A stretch of DNA of 64,000 nt, taken from JAAFHI01 sp039793685. Its GTDB lineage: Bacteria > Acidobacteriota > Blastocatellia > Chloracidobacteriales > Chloracidobacteriaceae. The notes beneath the pieces are model-generated. The model was not told where the DNA came from. It saw only the letters and a list, made by a program, of their open reading frames with translations, and searched no databases. The position numbers were made by a program, and so were the translations under genes. Shown here piece after piece: positions 34,421 to 43,591 of this stretch (position 1 is its first letter; the number at the start of each line of letters is the position of its first letter). Location: the NCBI GenBank assembly GCA_039793685.1, contig JBDRAL010000070.1:1-64000 (forward strand), given 5' to 3'.

Positions 34421-36463
34421 ATGCGACGCAAAATTCTGCTTGCGGACGACAGCATCACCATTCAGAAAGTCGTCAATCTGACCTTTTCGGACGAAGGAAT
34501 CGACGTCGTCACGGTTGGAAACGGCGAGCTGGCCATCAACAAGCTGGCCGACGTGCGCCCCGACATCGTGCTGGCCGATGTATGGATGCCGGGTCGCGAC
34601 GGATACGAACTCTGCGAGTACGTCAAGACCACCCCCGAATACAAGCATCTGCCCGTTTTATTGCTGGTGGGCGCGTTCGAGCCGTTTGACAAGGTCCGCG
34701 CCGCCGCCGTCAAGGCTGATGGTCATCTGACCAAGCCCTTCGAATCGCGCGCGCTGGTCGCCACCGTCAAGAAACTGCTTGAACAGGCCGCGCCGGTCAT
34801 TACGGAAGCCTTTACGCCGCCGCCGCCGCTCACGGGAGATTCCGGCCGGACGCAGATTTTCGGCTCGGTGGTGAATCCCAAGCCGGTCGATTCCCAGCCG
34901 CGCCCGGTCGCGTCGGACGTCGAGGTCCCCCCGCCCACCATCAAGATTTCGCCGTCGCAGCTTGAAGACGGGCGCAATACCGACCTTGACCCGCTGATTC
35001 CCGTGCCGCCCGCCGAGCCGGTGGCCCCGTCGCCGAGCGCCGAGTCGGTGCTGGAGTTGACGATTCCCGAGCAGAACGAGCCGATTCTCGTCTATCCGGA
35101 GCCGCCCCCGACCCTGGCTTCTCCCATCGAGCCACCGACTTTCGCCAGTCCCGAACCGCCGGCCATCGGCGTGGCGACCTCGCGGCTCGCGCCGGGTGAA
35201 CTGGAAACCATGCTCCAGCAGCCGTCGGCACCGAAGCCGACGACCGACACCTCGCCGCTCGAAATCGACGACGTCATTGAAACGACGCACCACCCGGTGA
35301 TGCCGGAGTCCGCCGCCGTTCGCGATCCGTTGCTCGACACCTTCGCCGATGTAGCCGAGTCGACGTCCAGCATTCAAAGCGCCTTCGATCCGGCGGTGGA
35401 AACCACGGCCTACACCGGGACCGAAGCCGCCTTCGTTTCGAAAGTCGCCGGCGAAGCGCCTTCCGAACCGACCGCCGCCCCCATCCCGGCCCCCGATTTT
35501 GCCGTGCCGGTCGATGCGCCGCCCGCGTTCCAGCCCTATGTCGTGGAAGAATCGGCGTCCGCGCCCTTCGTCGAGCCGGAGTTGAAGGAGACGACTCCTC
35601 CCGCTGAAACAACGGAAGACGCCGCCGCCACGGCGACCAACCGGACAACCCTCGAAGTCACATCGCCGGTTATCGAAGTTGCGCCCGAACCGGTGACCGG
35701 AACGGCTCCCATCGAGACCCCGTCGGCAACCGAACCCGCCGCCGAGACACCCCCGGCGCCGGTTTTCGAAGTTCCTGTTGAAGAAGATGAACGGGTGCGC
35801 GGGACCGATCTCCTGCCTGCTGAACTCGTTGCCTCCATGCGCGCCCGCGAAGCCGCGAAAGAACTCGAACCGGAAGCCGTCGCCGAGCCGGACGCCGAAT
35901 CGCCGCCCCCGCCCGGCTTTACCTTTGAACTTCCCCCCGACAACGAACCGGTTGTCGAAGCGGTCGTCGTTCCACCCTCCGCCGAAGCCGCGCCGGTTGC
36001 GGAAATCGCTCCGGAACCCGAAATCGTCGCGGAACCGATTGCCGAACCGGTTGCCGAGACGCCCGTCGAAGCGCCGACCGAAGACGCACCCGTCGCGACA
36101 GCCGAGGAAGCTCCCTCCGCCGCAGTCATCGTGCCCGCCGTCGTCGCGGGCGTGGCTGCCATCGCCGCGCCGATGGTCGCTGAAGCGGTCATCGCCAAAC
36201 CCGCTCCGGAAGAAGAAACGGTCGAACCCGAAGGACCGACGACCGGCGAAATCAACCCCGTGCCCGTTACCGGCGAACTCGTTGCGCCCGAAGGTGCGCT
36301 CGACGCCGGCCAGGTTCCGCAGGCCGTCATTGATGAAATCGTCAAGCGCGTGGTGACCCAGATTTCCGAAAAGGTCATCCGCGAAATCGCGTGGGAAGTC
36401 GTGCCGGACCTCGCCGAACTGCTCATCAAAAAACATCTGGCGAGTACGAACGGCGCGAAATAA
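34421..36463 (+). CDS. Response regulator with long Pro/Glu-rich linker
   Basis: 680 residues from ATG 34421 (GGGAG 11 bases upstream). A CheY-like receiver covers residues 1-125 with acidic pocket DD9-10, phospho-acceptor Asp53 (LADVWMPG) and Lys105 (TKPFES). About 500 residues of Pro/Ala/Glu/Val-rich, probably disordered sequence follow. The last 55 residues are conserved-looking: AVIDEIVKRVVTQISEKVIREIAWEVVPDLAELLI, a helical module also known at the C-terminus of some myxobacterial and acidobacterial response regulators. No DNA-binding domain. No kinase gene is adjacent. Confidence 0.85.
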   Translation: MRRKILLADDSITIQKVVNLTFSDEGIDVVTVGNGELAINKLADVRPDIVLADVWMPGRDGYELCEYVKTTPEYKHLPVLLLVGAFEPFDKVRAAAVKADGHLTKPFESRALVATVKKLLEQAAPVITEAFTPPPPLTGDSGRTQIFGSVVNPKPVDSQPRPVASDVEVPPPTIKISPSQLEDGRNTDLDPLIPVPPAEPVAPSPSAESVLELTIPEQNEPILVYPEPPPTLASPIEPPTFASPEPPAIGVATSRLAPGELETMLQQPSAPKPTTDTSPLEIDDVIETTHHPVMPESAAVRDPLLDTFADVAESTSSIQSAFDPAVETTAYTGTEAAFVSKVAGEAPSEPTAAPIPAPDFAVPVDAPPAFQPYVVEESASAPFVEPELKETTPPAETTEDAAATATNRTTLEVTSPVIEVAPEPVTGTAPIETPSATEPAAETPPAPVFEVPVEEDERVRGTDLLPAELVASMRAREAAKELEPEAVAEPDAESPPPPGFTFELPPDNEPVVEAVVVPPSAEAAPVAEIAPEPEIVAEPIAEPVAETPVEAPTEDAPVATAEEAPSAAVIVPAVVAGVAAIAAPMVAEAVIAKPAPEEETVEPEGPTTGEINPVPVTGELVAPEGALDAGQVPQAVIDEIVKRVVTQISEKVIREIAWEVVPDLAELLIKKHLASTNGAK

Positions 36464-36496
36464 GCCGAACGCGCCGAACGTCGCCACCGTACCCTG

Positions 36497-36528
36497 AACG
36501 GCAGCCGGAAACCCCGGTTGCCGTTTTT
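36497..36528 (+). terminator. Rho-independent terminator
   Basis: Arms AACGGCAGCCGG (36497-36508) and CCGGTTGCCGTT (36514-36525) followed by Ts. Ends the response-regulator transcript. Confidence 0.85.
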
Positions 36529-36550
36529 GCTTTTGGAGGGAACAGGGGCC

Positions 36551-36710
36551 GGGGATCAGGGATCAGTCGGAATAATCCATTGACGTTGAACCGAATCGAA
36601 CGAAAGTTCTAACCTGAAACCTGAAACCTGAAACCTGAAACCTGAAACCTGAAACCTGAAACCTGAAACCTGTTTTTCGCCTGATCCCTGACCCCCGATC
36701 CCTGATCCCT
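36551..36710. repeat. CTGAAAC array inside GGGATCA inverted arms
   Basis: Outer arms 36551-36567 and 36680-36710 (GATCAGGGATCAG and its complement) flank an array of about nine CTGAAAC units at 36611-36672. Upstream of the aminotransferase gene. Confidence 0.85.
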
Positions 36711-36747
36711 TCTTCAACCGACACCCAATAAGGAGTTAACCACGGAA

Positions 36748-37920
36748 ATGACCACCGCAGTACAAACGGATTTCGCCGCTCTCGAAGCGCGGTACAGCCT
36801 CGGACTTTTCACCCCGCGCGGCGTCACGCTCGCGCGCGGGGAAGGCTCGACCGTGTGGGACAGCGAAGGCCGCGAATATCTCGACTGCACCGCCGCCTAC
36901 GGCGTGGCCAGCCTCGGCCACTGTCATCCGGCGGTGGTTGACGCCATCGTCGAGCAGGCGCGGACGCTCATCGCCTGTTCCGCGTCGTTCGGCAACGTCC
37001 AGCGCGCGCACCTGTATGAAGAACTGGTTCAGGTTCTACCGGAAGGCATGGACCGCGTGTTTTTCTGCAACTCGGGCGCGGAAGCGAATGAAGGCGCGTT
37101 GAAATTTGCCCGGCTGACGACCAAAAAACACGGCGTCATCACCGCGATGCGCGGGTTTCATGGCCGGACGATGGGCGCGCTGACCGCGACGTGGGAGCCG
37201 AAATACCGCGAGGCGTACGAGCCGTTGCTGCCGGGGTTCAAATACATTCCGTACAACAATCTGGCCGCGCTCGAAGAAGCCTTTACCGATGAAATCGGCG
37301 CGGTGATGCTCGAACCGGTCCAGGGCGAGGGCGGCGTGCGTCCCGGCGAGCAGGAATTTCTCTCCGGCGCGGAACGGCTCTGCCGCGAGCGCGGCGCGAT
37401 GCTCATCATTGACGAAGTGCAGTCCGGTTTCGGTCGGACGGGCACGTTTTTCGCGGTCGAGCAGTACGGTATCCGCCCGGACATTCTCACGATGGCGAAA
37501 GGTATCGCGAGCGGCTTCCCGATGGGGGCGTTCGCGCTCGGTGAACGGGTCGTCAAGGCGGAAATCGGCCAGCACGGCACGACCTTCGGCGGCGCGCCCC
37601 TCGCGTGCGCGGCGGCGCGGGCGACCCTGCGGGTGATGCGCGAGACGGATCTGCCCGCGCAGGTGGCCCGCAAGAGCGACTACTTCTTCACCCGGCTGAA
37701 GGAAATTCAGAGCGACCGCATCCGCGACGTACGCGGGCTGGGCTTCATGATCGGCATCGAACTGAAGGAAAAGGTCGCGCCGTTCGTCCAGGCGATTCAG
37801 CAAAAGGGCGTCCTCGTGCTGAACGCCGGTCCGACGGTCATCCGGATGCTCCCGCCGCTGGTGCTGACCGAAGCCGAAATCGACCGCGCGGTCGAGGTCA
37901 TCGCGGAAGCGCTGGCGTAG
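36748..37920 (+). CDS. argD: Acetylornithine/LysW-type aminotransferase, class III PLP
   Basis: 390 residues. Class III aminotransferase: CNSGAEANEGALKFAR for PLP phosphate binding, FHGRTMGAL, LIIDEVQSGFGRTG with the PLP-binding Asp, and Schiff-base Lys near 250 in TMAKGIASGFPMGA. The family closest in pattern (SASFGNVQRAHLYEEL) is ArgD/LysJ, used in arginine or lysine synthesis; the two cannot be separated here. No other arginine or lysine genes are adjacent. AAGGAG lies about 15 bases before the start. Confidence 0.88.
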   Translation: MTTAVQTDFAALEARYSLGLFTPRGVTLARGEGSTVWDSEGREYLDCTAAYGVASLGHCHPAVVDAIVEQARTLIACSASFGNVQRAHLYEELVQVLPEGMDRVFFCNSGAEANEGALKFARLTTKKHGVITAMRGFHGRTMGALTATWEPKYREAYEPLLPGFKYIPYNNLAALEEAFTDEIGAVMLEPVQGEGGVRPGEQEFLSGAERLCRERGAMLIIDEVQSGFGRTGTFFAVEQYGIRPDILTMAKGIASGFPMGAFALGERVVKAEIGQHGTTFGGAPLACAAARATLRVMRETDLPAQVARKSDYFFTRLKEIQSDRIRDVRGLGFMIGIELKEKVAPFVQAIQQKGVLVLNAGPTVIRMLPPLVLTEAEIDRAVEVIAEALA

Positions 37921-37924
37921 CAGG

Positions 37925-38015
37925 CAGCGGTTAGTAGTTAGTAGTCAGTAGTGAGTATTTCTTTCCACCGCTAACTGCTGACCGCTAACTGCTAACTGCT
38001 AACTGCTAACTGCTG
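37925..38015. repeat. GTTAGTA / TAACTGC array pair
   Basis: Left arm 37925-37956 (GTTAGTAGTTAGTAGTCAGT type) and right arm 37968-38015 (CTAACTGC units), 7 bp period, complementary. It lies just after the aminotransferase stop. Confidence 0.85.
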
Positions 38016-38052
38016 TCCCCGCCGGAACTATTTCCCGTTCGGTTCGTAAGGT

Positions 38053-38087
38053 GCGTGTGCTAAAACAGTTCCGTTTCAAGTACACGC
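38053..38087. promoter_or_regulatory. Inverted repeat upstream of the zinc-ribbon gene trio
   Basis: GCGTGTGCT (38053-38061) and AGTACACGC (38079-38087) match as 9 bp arms with one mismatch. Possible operator or leader hairpin; no protein is known to bind it. Confidence 0.3.
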
Positions 38088-38114
38088 ATTCTCCTTTTTC
38101 CGAGGAATCCAGCG

Positions 38115-38741
38115 ATGTTTTGCCCCAGTTGCGGAACGGAGGAACGTAACCCGAGTCAGTTCTGCCGCGCCTGCGGCGCCGACTTGCGGACGGTCCGAAC
38201 GGCGCTGCTCCGGCCTGATGAGGTGACGTCTTCCGCTGCCGGTGCGCGGGAAGAAATCGGACGCGCCTTTGCCGAGCGCATCCGCGCCGCCCAGACAACC
38301 AAGGATCTGGCCAAAATCACCGAGGACATCCTTCCCGAAATCGAGAAATTTCTCGAATCCCCGGCTGAAAAGCGGCTCCGGCGTCTGCGGGTCGGGACCA
38401 TTACCGCCGCGGTCGGACTGGGTGCGATGATCGTTCTCCTGACCAGCGGCATGCGGTTTCCTTTCGGGCCGTTTGCGGGACTGCTCGTCTTCTTCATCGG
38501 CCTCGGAACGGTCATTAACGGGTTGTATTTCACCCTTCCCGGAAAAAGTGTCCCGGATCGTCACCTCGACGGGGAAGCGCAGGCATTTCTCGACAAGTAC
38601 CCCGTGGCGATGCCAGTCAACCAGTTGAATCCGCCGCCCGCCGGTTACAACACCGGTCAGTTGCCTCCGCCCTCGGTCACGGAAGACACCACGGCCCATC
38701 TGCCCCACGAACGGCGCGAGGCGCAACGCCAGACCTCCTGA
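38115..38741 (+). CDS. Zinc-ribbon membrane protein, paralog 1
   Basis: 208 residues. N-terminal zinc ribbon MFCPSCG...QFCRACGADLRTVRTAL, a helical region (about 45-90), then two membrane segments (about 96-140), and a polar tail with PPPSVTEDTTAHL. First of three tandem paralogs that share the ribbon, the LESP/LDSPE helix and the PPSVTE-TT tail motif. Probably cytoplasmic ribbon and tail. Function unknown. Confidence 0.75.
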   Translation: MFCPSCGTEERNPSQFCRACGADLRTVRTALLRPDEVTSSAAGAREEIGRAFAERIRAAQTTKDLAKITEDILPEIEKFLESPAEKRLRRLRVGTITAAVGLGAMIVLLTSGMRFPFGPFAGLLVFFIGLGTVINGLYFTLPGKSVPDRHLDGEAQAFLDKYPVAMPVNQLNPPPAGYNTGQLPPPSVTEDTTAHLPHERREAQRQTS

Positions 38742-38765
38742 CGTTTTGAGAAAAGCGAGAATCCG

Positions 38766-39374
38766 ATGCAGTTTTGTCCAGCGTGCGGGGCGCAACAGCC
38801 CGGTCAATTCTGTCGCGGATGCGGAGCGGATTTGCGGAACGTACGAACTGCCCTTCAGTCACCTCCGGGGAATTCGGATGCAGCCCGGCTTGAAATCGCT
38901 CGAGCCGTATCGGCGAAAATTGCCGCGATTGACCCGAATGATGCCCAGTTGGTCACAAAAATCGCGGTTCTTCGTCAGGAATCCCAAAAACTGCTTGAAT
39001 CTCCTGAAGATCGCCGCCGGATGGGGCTGACGATTACCATTGGCGCGGTCGGCGGCGGTGCCCTGTTCTTTTTTATGATTCTGCTTGGCAAGATCATTCA
39101 AAGCGGCGACCGGAACAACATTGAAGGATTGTTCATCCTGATGCTGGTCACACTGCTGGCGACGCTTGCTTCCCTGGTTCTGACGAGTATTTTCCCCCGT
39201 ACGCGGAAGGTGAATCCCGATCTCCCGGTGCCTTTTCAGACCGGCAACAGTCGCCCGAACCCGACCGCGGAAATTCAGCCCCCGCAACCGATGCTTGGGC
39301 CGCCTTCCGTGACCGAGGAAACGACGCACCAGCTCTCCCGGTCAGCCGTGCCGGTTTCGCGGCATACGGCGTAA
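38766..39374 (+). CDS. Zinc-ribbon membrane protein, paralog 2
   Basis: 202 residues, start 24 bp after paralog 1. Ribbon MQFCPACGAQQPGQFCRGCGADLRNVRTALQSP, central helix, two membrane segments at about 90-145, and tail GPPSVTEETTHQLS. Closest to paralog 3 in the ribbon and the DPND/DPSD helix. Confidence 0.75.
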   Translation: MQFCPACGAQQPGQFCRGCGADLRNVRTALQSPPGNSDAARLEIARAVSAKIAAIDPNDAQLVTKIAVLRQESQKLLESPEDRRRMGLTITIGAVGGGALFFFMILLGKIIQSGDRNNIEGLFILMLVTLLATLASLVLTSIFPRTRKVNPDLPVPFQTGNSRPNPTAEIQPPQPMLGPPSVTEETTHQLSRSAVPVSRHTA

Positions 39375-39389
39375 AGAAAGGAGTTCCCG

Positions 39390-40019
39390 ATGCAATTCTG
39401 TCCGGCCTGTGGCGCGCAACAGAACCAAGCGGGCCAGTTTTGCCGAGGATGCGGCGCGGATTTGCGCTCGGTCCGGACTGCCCTTCAGTCACCTGTCGCG
39501 CCGGTTGACACGGCCCGGCTCGAAATCGCGCGGGCGATGACGGCCAAGATTGCCGAACTCGACCCCAGCGACCGCCGCCTTGCCAAGAAAATCCAGACCA
39601 TTCGGGCGGAATCGGAAAAAATGCTCGATTCGCCCGAAGGAAGGCGAAAAACCTTCCTGATGTACGCCATTGCGTTCATCGGAGGCGGAACGATTTGCGT
39701 CCTGGCCGATCTGGTCAAAAAGTTTCTCGACCGCGGCGAGTCCGGGGCCATCGGCGGCATCTTCTTTCTGATGTTCTGCACGCTGGTCATCACGCTTGTC
39801 TCGCTGGTGATCACGCACTTCTTCCCGCGAAACCGGCAGTCCGAACGGGCCGACCTTCGGGGCGTGCCCCTGCCGCCGGTTTCGGTTCGGACGGCACCGA
39901 CCTCGGAAATCTCGAATGCCCAGCCGATGCTCGCGCCGCCATCGGTGACGGAAGGCACAACGTACAATCTACCGAAGGTGGGCGTCCCCGTTCCGGTGAG
40001 TGAACGAAACACACGGTAG
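39390..40019 (+). CDS. Zinc-ribbon membrane protein, paralog 3
   Basis: 209 residues, 15 bp after paralog 2, AAGGAG upstream. Ribbon MQFCPACGAQQNQAGQFC...CGADLRSVRTALQSP, helix with AELDPSDRRLAKKIQTIRAE, two membrane segments, and tail APPSVTEGTTYNL. One operon with the two preceding genes. Confidence 0.75.
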   Translation: MQFCPACGAQQNQAGQFCRGCGADLRSVRTALQSPVAPVDTARLEIARAMTAKIAELDPSDRRLAKKIQTIRAESEKMLDSPEGRRKTFLMYAIAFIGGGTICVLADLVKKFLDRGESGAIGGIFFLMFCTLVITLVSLVITHFFPRNRQSERADLRGVPLPPVSVRTAPTSEISNAQPMLAPPSVTEGTTYNLPKVGVPVPVSERNTR

Positions 40020-40037
40020 AAACTTTTCAACGGCCAA

Positions 40038-40463
40038 ATGGATTTTCGAAAAGCGTTGAATTTGAAAATTCTGGCCTTGAAAGTTGCCGGGGGCCCCCAC
40101 CGGTGTCCGGTTGTGACCATTCGGGATTTCTTTACCGGAAATACCGACGCGGCTTCGATCGGATGCAATTTGTTTGAGTCTCATCCCGGGCTGGCGAAAT
40201 TTCATGAAGTTTTCGTCAAGGTTGAGCAAAAACCGGAGGTATTTGCCGTTCGGATTTTCATTTATGAAATTCAGCCTGAACGTCCGGATTTCTGGCCTTT
40301 TGCCGACCGAGCTTTTGTCGTCACCAAAGCCTCCATTCCTGAAGTCAAGAAATGGTTTGCCGATCTGCTCCCGGATGATGTGTATGAAGAACAAAGCCTG
40401 GAACTTATCGGAATGCCTTCCGTTCCGCACGGCTACCGCATTTTGACGGTCTGGTGGGACTGA
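40038..40463 (+). CDS. Hypothetical protein
   Basis: 141 residues, 18 bp after the zinc-ribbon trio, so probably the same transcript. No signal peptide or membrane segment. Mixed alpha/beta content: FHEVFVKVEQKPEVFAVRIFIYEI, then FWPFADRAFVVTKASIPEVKKWFADLLPDD, and a C-terminal HGYRILTVWWD. I do not recognise the family. No catalytic motif is obvious. Confidence 0.6.
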   Translation: MDFRKALNLKILALKVAGGPHRCPVVTIRDFFTGNTDAASIGCNLFESHPGLAKFHEVFVKVEQKPEVFAVRIFIYEIQPERPDFWPFADRAFVVTKASIPEVKKWFADLLPDDVYEEQSLELIGMPSVPHGYRILTVWWD

Positions 40464-40488
40464 ACCGGAACCACATCGAATTTGACAG

Positions 40489-40525
40489 GGCGCGTCCGCG
40501 CGGGTAGCGTGCGGACGCGCCTTTT
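40489..40525 (+). terminator. Rho-independent terminator
   Basis: Arms GGCGCGTCCGC (40489-40499) and GCGGACGCGCC (40511-40521), then TTTT. A TTGACA-N17-TAGCGT promoter-like pair (40482-40510) overlaps it. Confidence 0.87.
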
Positions 40526-40551
40526 GACTTCATGTGATTTCTGAGGGTTCG

Positions 40552-41853
40552 ATGCGTTTTTCAATGAAACTCATACCTTTTAGCATTTTTGTCCTTTTTC
40601 TTTCGACCATCGGTTTCGCCCAGTCGCCGCAGGAAAAAACGCTGGCCGATCTGGTCAGTCCGGAGGTGAAAACCCGTCGCCGGGCCGCCCGCGAACTCGG
40701 GGAACGCCGCTTCCGCGAGGGCGTCGCGCCGCTCGTCACCGCACTCAAGAACGATTCCGATCCGGAAGTCCGGGCGAATGCCGCCGTTTCACTCGGAATG
40801 ATCAAGGACGCAGAAGCCATTCCGACGCTCGTGGAGGCCCTTCGCGACCCCGCGCCGGATGTTCGCCGGGCGGCGATTCGCGGCGTCGTTTCCTATTCCA
40901 TCGAAAGTGACATCGGCTTCATCTTCGCGCGGCGCAAGGGGTTAAACACGTTCAATCCGTTTCTGGAAACGAACGAACCGGTCATCGTCGCGCCGTTCAC
41001 GCAGGTGGACGAGCGCATTCTGACCGGGCTGGCCGACCAGATGCGCGACGATAGTGACGTGGACAACCGGCGGTCGGCGGTCCGGGCGCTTGGCGTGTTG
41101 CGGGCCGATTCGCAGGTTCCGGCAATGGTCGGCGCGCTGACCGACCCGATGCTGCGAATCGAAATTTTTCGGGTGTTCGTCAAACTTGGAAATCCGGAAT
41201 ACGGCAAGCACGTCATTCCGTACTTTTCCGATCCCTCCGGCGACATCCGCAATCAGGCGATTGCCGCCGCCGGGCTGTTGCGGACGAAGGACGCCGCCGC
41301 GCCGCTCAACGAGTTGTACCGCAAGTCCACATCGCCTGAAGAACGTGGCCGTCGGAAGGTAATTCTGGAAGCGCTCGGGCGGATCGGCGATGCGTCGAGC
41401 GAGGAGATTTTTCTGGAAAACTTCGCCGATCAGGATGACGACCGGCGGCGGTTTGCGTTCGAGGGTCTCGGACGCGCGAAAAACGAGCAACTGATAACGC
41501 GCATTTCATCGGCACGGCTCAATGAGAAAAGGGAAACCGTGAAACTGGCGCAGGCGTTTGCGCTCTACAAGCTGGGGCGTCCCGAATATTTGCTGGAAAT
41601 CGTTCGACAGCTTGATTCGCTGTCCTTTGCCGATCAGGCCGAAGGCTATTTGTCGGAATTGAACAGCCCCCAGGACCTTCATCCCTACTTCAACCGCTCC
41701 ACGCCGCCGGGAATCATCCGGATGATGCGCGCGATGGGCAAAATCGGCACCTCCGCCGACCTTCCCGCGCTCGACGCGATGCTCCGCAACCGAGACTCGG
41801 GCGTGGTCAACGCGGCGAATCTGGCGATTCAACAAATCAAACGGAAGCAATAA
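40552..41853 (+). CDS. Secreted HEAT-repeat protein
   Basis: 433 residues from ATG 40552, with GAGGG upstream; a GTG at 40534 is also in frame. Signal peptide (FSMKLIPFSIFVLFLSTIGFAQ). HEAT/PBS-lyase-type repeats run through residues 30-430, for example VRANAAVSLGMIKDAEAIPTLVEAL and IRNQAIAAAGLLRTKDAAAPL. A periplasmic interaction scaffold. Partner unknown. Convergent with the NtrC-type gene across a large hairpin array. Confidence 0.78.
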   Translation: MRFSMKLIPFSIFVLFLSTIGFAQSPQEKTLADLVSPEVKTRRRAARELGERRFREGVAPLVTALKNDSDPEVRANAAVSLGMIKDAEAIPTLVEALRDPAPDVRRAAIRGVVSYSIESDIGFIFARRKGLNTFNPFLETNEPVIVAPFTQVDERILTGLADQMRDDSDVDNRRSAVRALGVLRADSQVPAMVGALTDPMLRIEIFRVFVKLGNPEYGKHVIPYFSDPSGDIRNQAIAAAGLLRTKDAAAPLNELYRKSTSPEERGRRKVILEALGRIGDASSEEIFLENFADQDDDRRRFAFEGLGRAKNEQLITRISSARLNEKRETVKLAQAFALYKLGRPEYLLEIVRQLDSLSFADQAEGYLSELNSPQDLHPYFNRSTPPGIIRMMRAMGKIGTSADLPALDAMLRNRDSGVVNAANLAIQQIKRKQ

Positions 41854-41864
41854 GTCCGGGATAA

Positions 41865-42033
41865 AAAGTCTGGAGTCTGGAGTCGAGAGTCTGGAGTCAA
41901 AACCAAAAACGGCGAAATCTTTGATTTCATTGAGAATTACCTCTGAAATCGAAGATTCCGCCGTCTTTTTGTTTTGGGTGTTTTGGAATTTCTGCCTTTG
42001 ACTTCAGACTCTCGACTCCAGACTCCAGACTTT
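41865..42033. repeat. AGTCTGG hairpin array between convergent genes
   Basis: Arms 41865-41900 and 41997-42033, about 35 bp each and nearly perfect complements. The spacer holds a weaker inner inverted repeat (about 41903-41930 with 41947-41974). Confidence 0.9.
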
Positions 42034-42051
42034 CTGCCCAGACTCCCCAGA

Positions 42052-43452
42052 CTATTCCGCGATACCATGCCGCTCGACCATCCGGGCGAGGGTCTTGCGG
42101 TCAATACCCATGAGTTCGGCGGCTTTTTTCTTGTTCCCGTGGGTGTAGCCGATCATGTACTCGACGTAGCGTTTTTCGATTTCGTCGAAGGTCGGCGGGC
42201 GTTCGTTATTTTCGCCGTTGCGAAATTGCAGAACCTCATTCGTGAAACCGACGGGAACCGATGGGACGGGCGAGGGTACGGGGCGGTTGGCGCAGAACTT
42301 GGTGGGAAGGTCTTCGAGGCGGATGATGCCGCCGTTGGCGAGGGCGACGAGGCGCTGGATGGTATGGCGGAGTTCGCGGACGTTGCCGGGGTAGTGCCAG
42401 GCGATCATCGCCGCGCGAGCTTCCGGCGCGAGTCGGACCGGCGGCAGATTCGGCGGGGAATAGCGCGCCAGAAACGTTTCAATCATCAGTTCAAGGTCGG
42501 CGCCGCGCTCCCGCAACGGAGGCAGGTGGATGCTGACCACGTTCAGGCGGTACATCAGGTCTTTTCGGAACGTCCCGCCCGCGACCAGTTTTTCCATATC
42601 CTGATTGGTCGTGGCGAGGATGCGGACGTCCACGGCGACGGATTCATTCGATCCGACACGCCGAATTTCGCTTTCCTGGAGTACGCGCAGCAGCCGGACC
42701 TGAAAACCGGGGCTGGTTTCCGTGACTTCATCCAGCAGCAGCGTCCCGCCCTCGGCTTCCTCGAACAGCCCCCGCCGGGTCGTCGCCGCGCCGGTGAAGG
42801 CGCCCTTGATGTGGCCGAACAGTTCGGTTTCGAGCAGCGTCTCGGTCAGCGCGCCGCAATTGACGGCGACAAAGGGCTTGCTGGCCCGGGGGCTGTTGTT
42901 GTGAATGGCGCGGGCGATGAGTTCCTTCCCGGTGCCGGATTCGCCAGCGATGAGGACGGGCAAATCGGTCGGCGCGACCCGTCCGATGGTCTTGAAGACG
43001 TCGATCATGGCCGGGCAGCGGCCGATGATGGCGTACCGGTCGGCGAACGCGGTCGCCTCGCGGACCGTCGGCGGCGGCTGGCGCTTGAGCCGGATGCGTT
43101 CCTCGGCCTCGCTTGCCACACGGCATAAGTCGTTGACCGAAAAAGGTTTACAGATGTAGTCGTTGGCTCCGAGCTTAACCGCGTTGAGCGCCGCTTCAAG
43201 GGAAGCAAAGCCGGTCATCAGAACAATTTCGGCATCGGGCTGGAGGCGTTCGCGGAAGGCTTGGAGAACGGTGAATCCGTCCACTTCCCCAAGCCGTACG
43301 TCGCAGAGAACCAGATCGAAGCTTTCCTTTGCGCCAAGGTCCAGTGCCGCACCACCGCTCTGGACAGTGGTCACGACATGGTTCTCGTTTTCCAGAACCT
43401 CCCGAATCAGCAGACAGACGGTCGGTTCGTCATCGACGACAAGGATTCGCAT
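42052..43452 (-). CDS. NtrC-family sigma-54 response regulator
   Basis: 466 residues. Receiver domain with Asp51 (VLCDVRL) and Lys102 (CKPFS); AAA+ domain with Walker A GESGTGKE (170-177), sigma-54 contact loop GAFTGA (217-222) and Walker B LLLDEV; C-terminal Fis-type helix-turn-helix (GNKKKAAELMGIDRKTLARMVER). Activates sigma-54 promoters when phosphorylated. No cognate histidine kinase lies next to it. Its targets are unknown. Confidence 0.95.
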   Translation of the reverse strand: MRILVVDDEPTVCLLIREVLENENHVVTTVQSGGAALDLGAKESFDLVLCDVRLGEVDGFTVLQAFRERLQPDAEIVLMTGFASLEAALNAVKLGANDYICKPFSVNDLCRVASEAEERIRLKRQPPPTVREATAFADRYAIIGRCPAMIDVFKTIGRVAPTDLPVLIAGESGTGKELIARAIHNNSPRASKPFVAVNCGALTETLLETELFGHIKGAFTGAATTRRGLFEEAEGGTLLLDEVTETSPGFQVRLLRVLQESEIRRVGSNESVAVDVRILATTNQDMEKLVAGGTFRKDLMYRLNVVSIHLPPLRERGADLELMIETFLARYSPPNLPPVRLAPEARAAMIAWHYPGNVRELRHTIQRLVALANGGIIRLEDLPTKFCANRPVPSPVPSVPVGFTNEVLQFRNGENNERPPTFDEIEKRYVEYMIGYTHGNKKKAAELMGIDRKTLARMVERHGIAE

Positions 43453-43561
43453 TGCTTACGGGGCTGAATAAGCAGACTGAAAAAAAGATGTGCTGCCCGA
43501 ACTTGTGGGGCATTTTGCCACACGGCTGTCAGTTCGGCAAGGTTGGAAAATAAATCCGAGA

Positions 43562-43591
43562 TTGACACGGAACGACCGCAACCCATAGCAT
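43562..43591 (+). promoter_or_regulatory. Candidate promoter for permease gene
   Basis: TTGACA (43562-43567) with a weak -10 region (ATAGCA/TAGCAT, 43585-43591). The first base of the permease start is 145 bp further. Nothing else is seen in the 283 bp gap. Confidence 0.3.

Noticed and set aside
34658..36487. 609-codon minus-strand ORF opposite the response regulator
   Set aside because: Gly/Arg/Phe-rich shadow of a Pro/Glu-rich coding region, no domain, no ribosome site.
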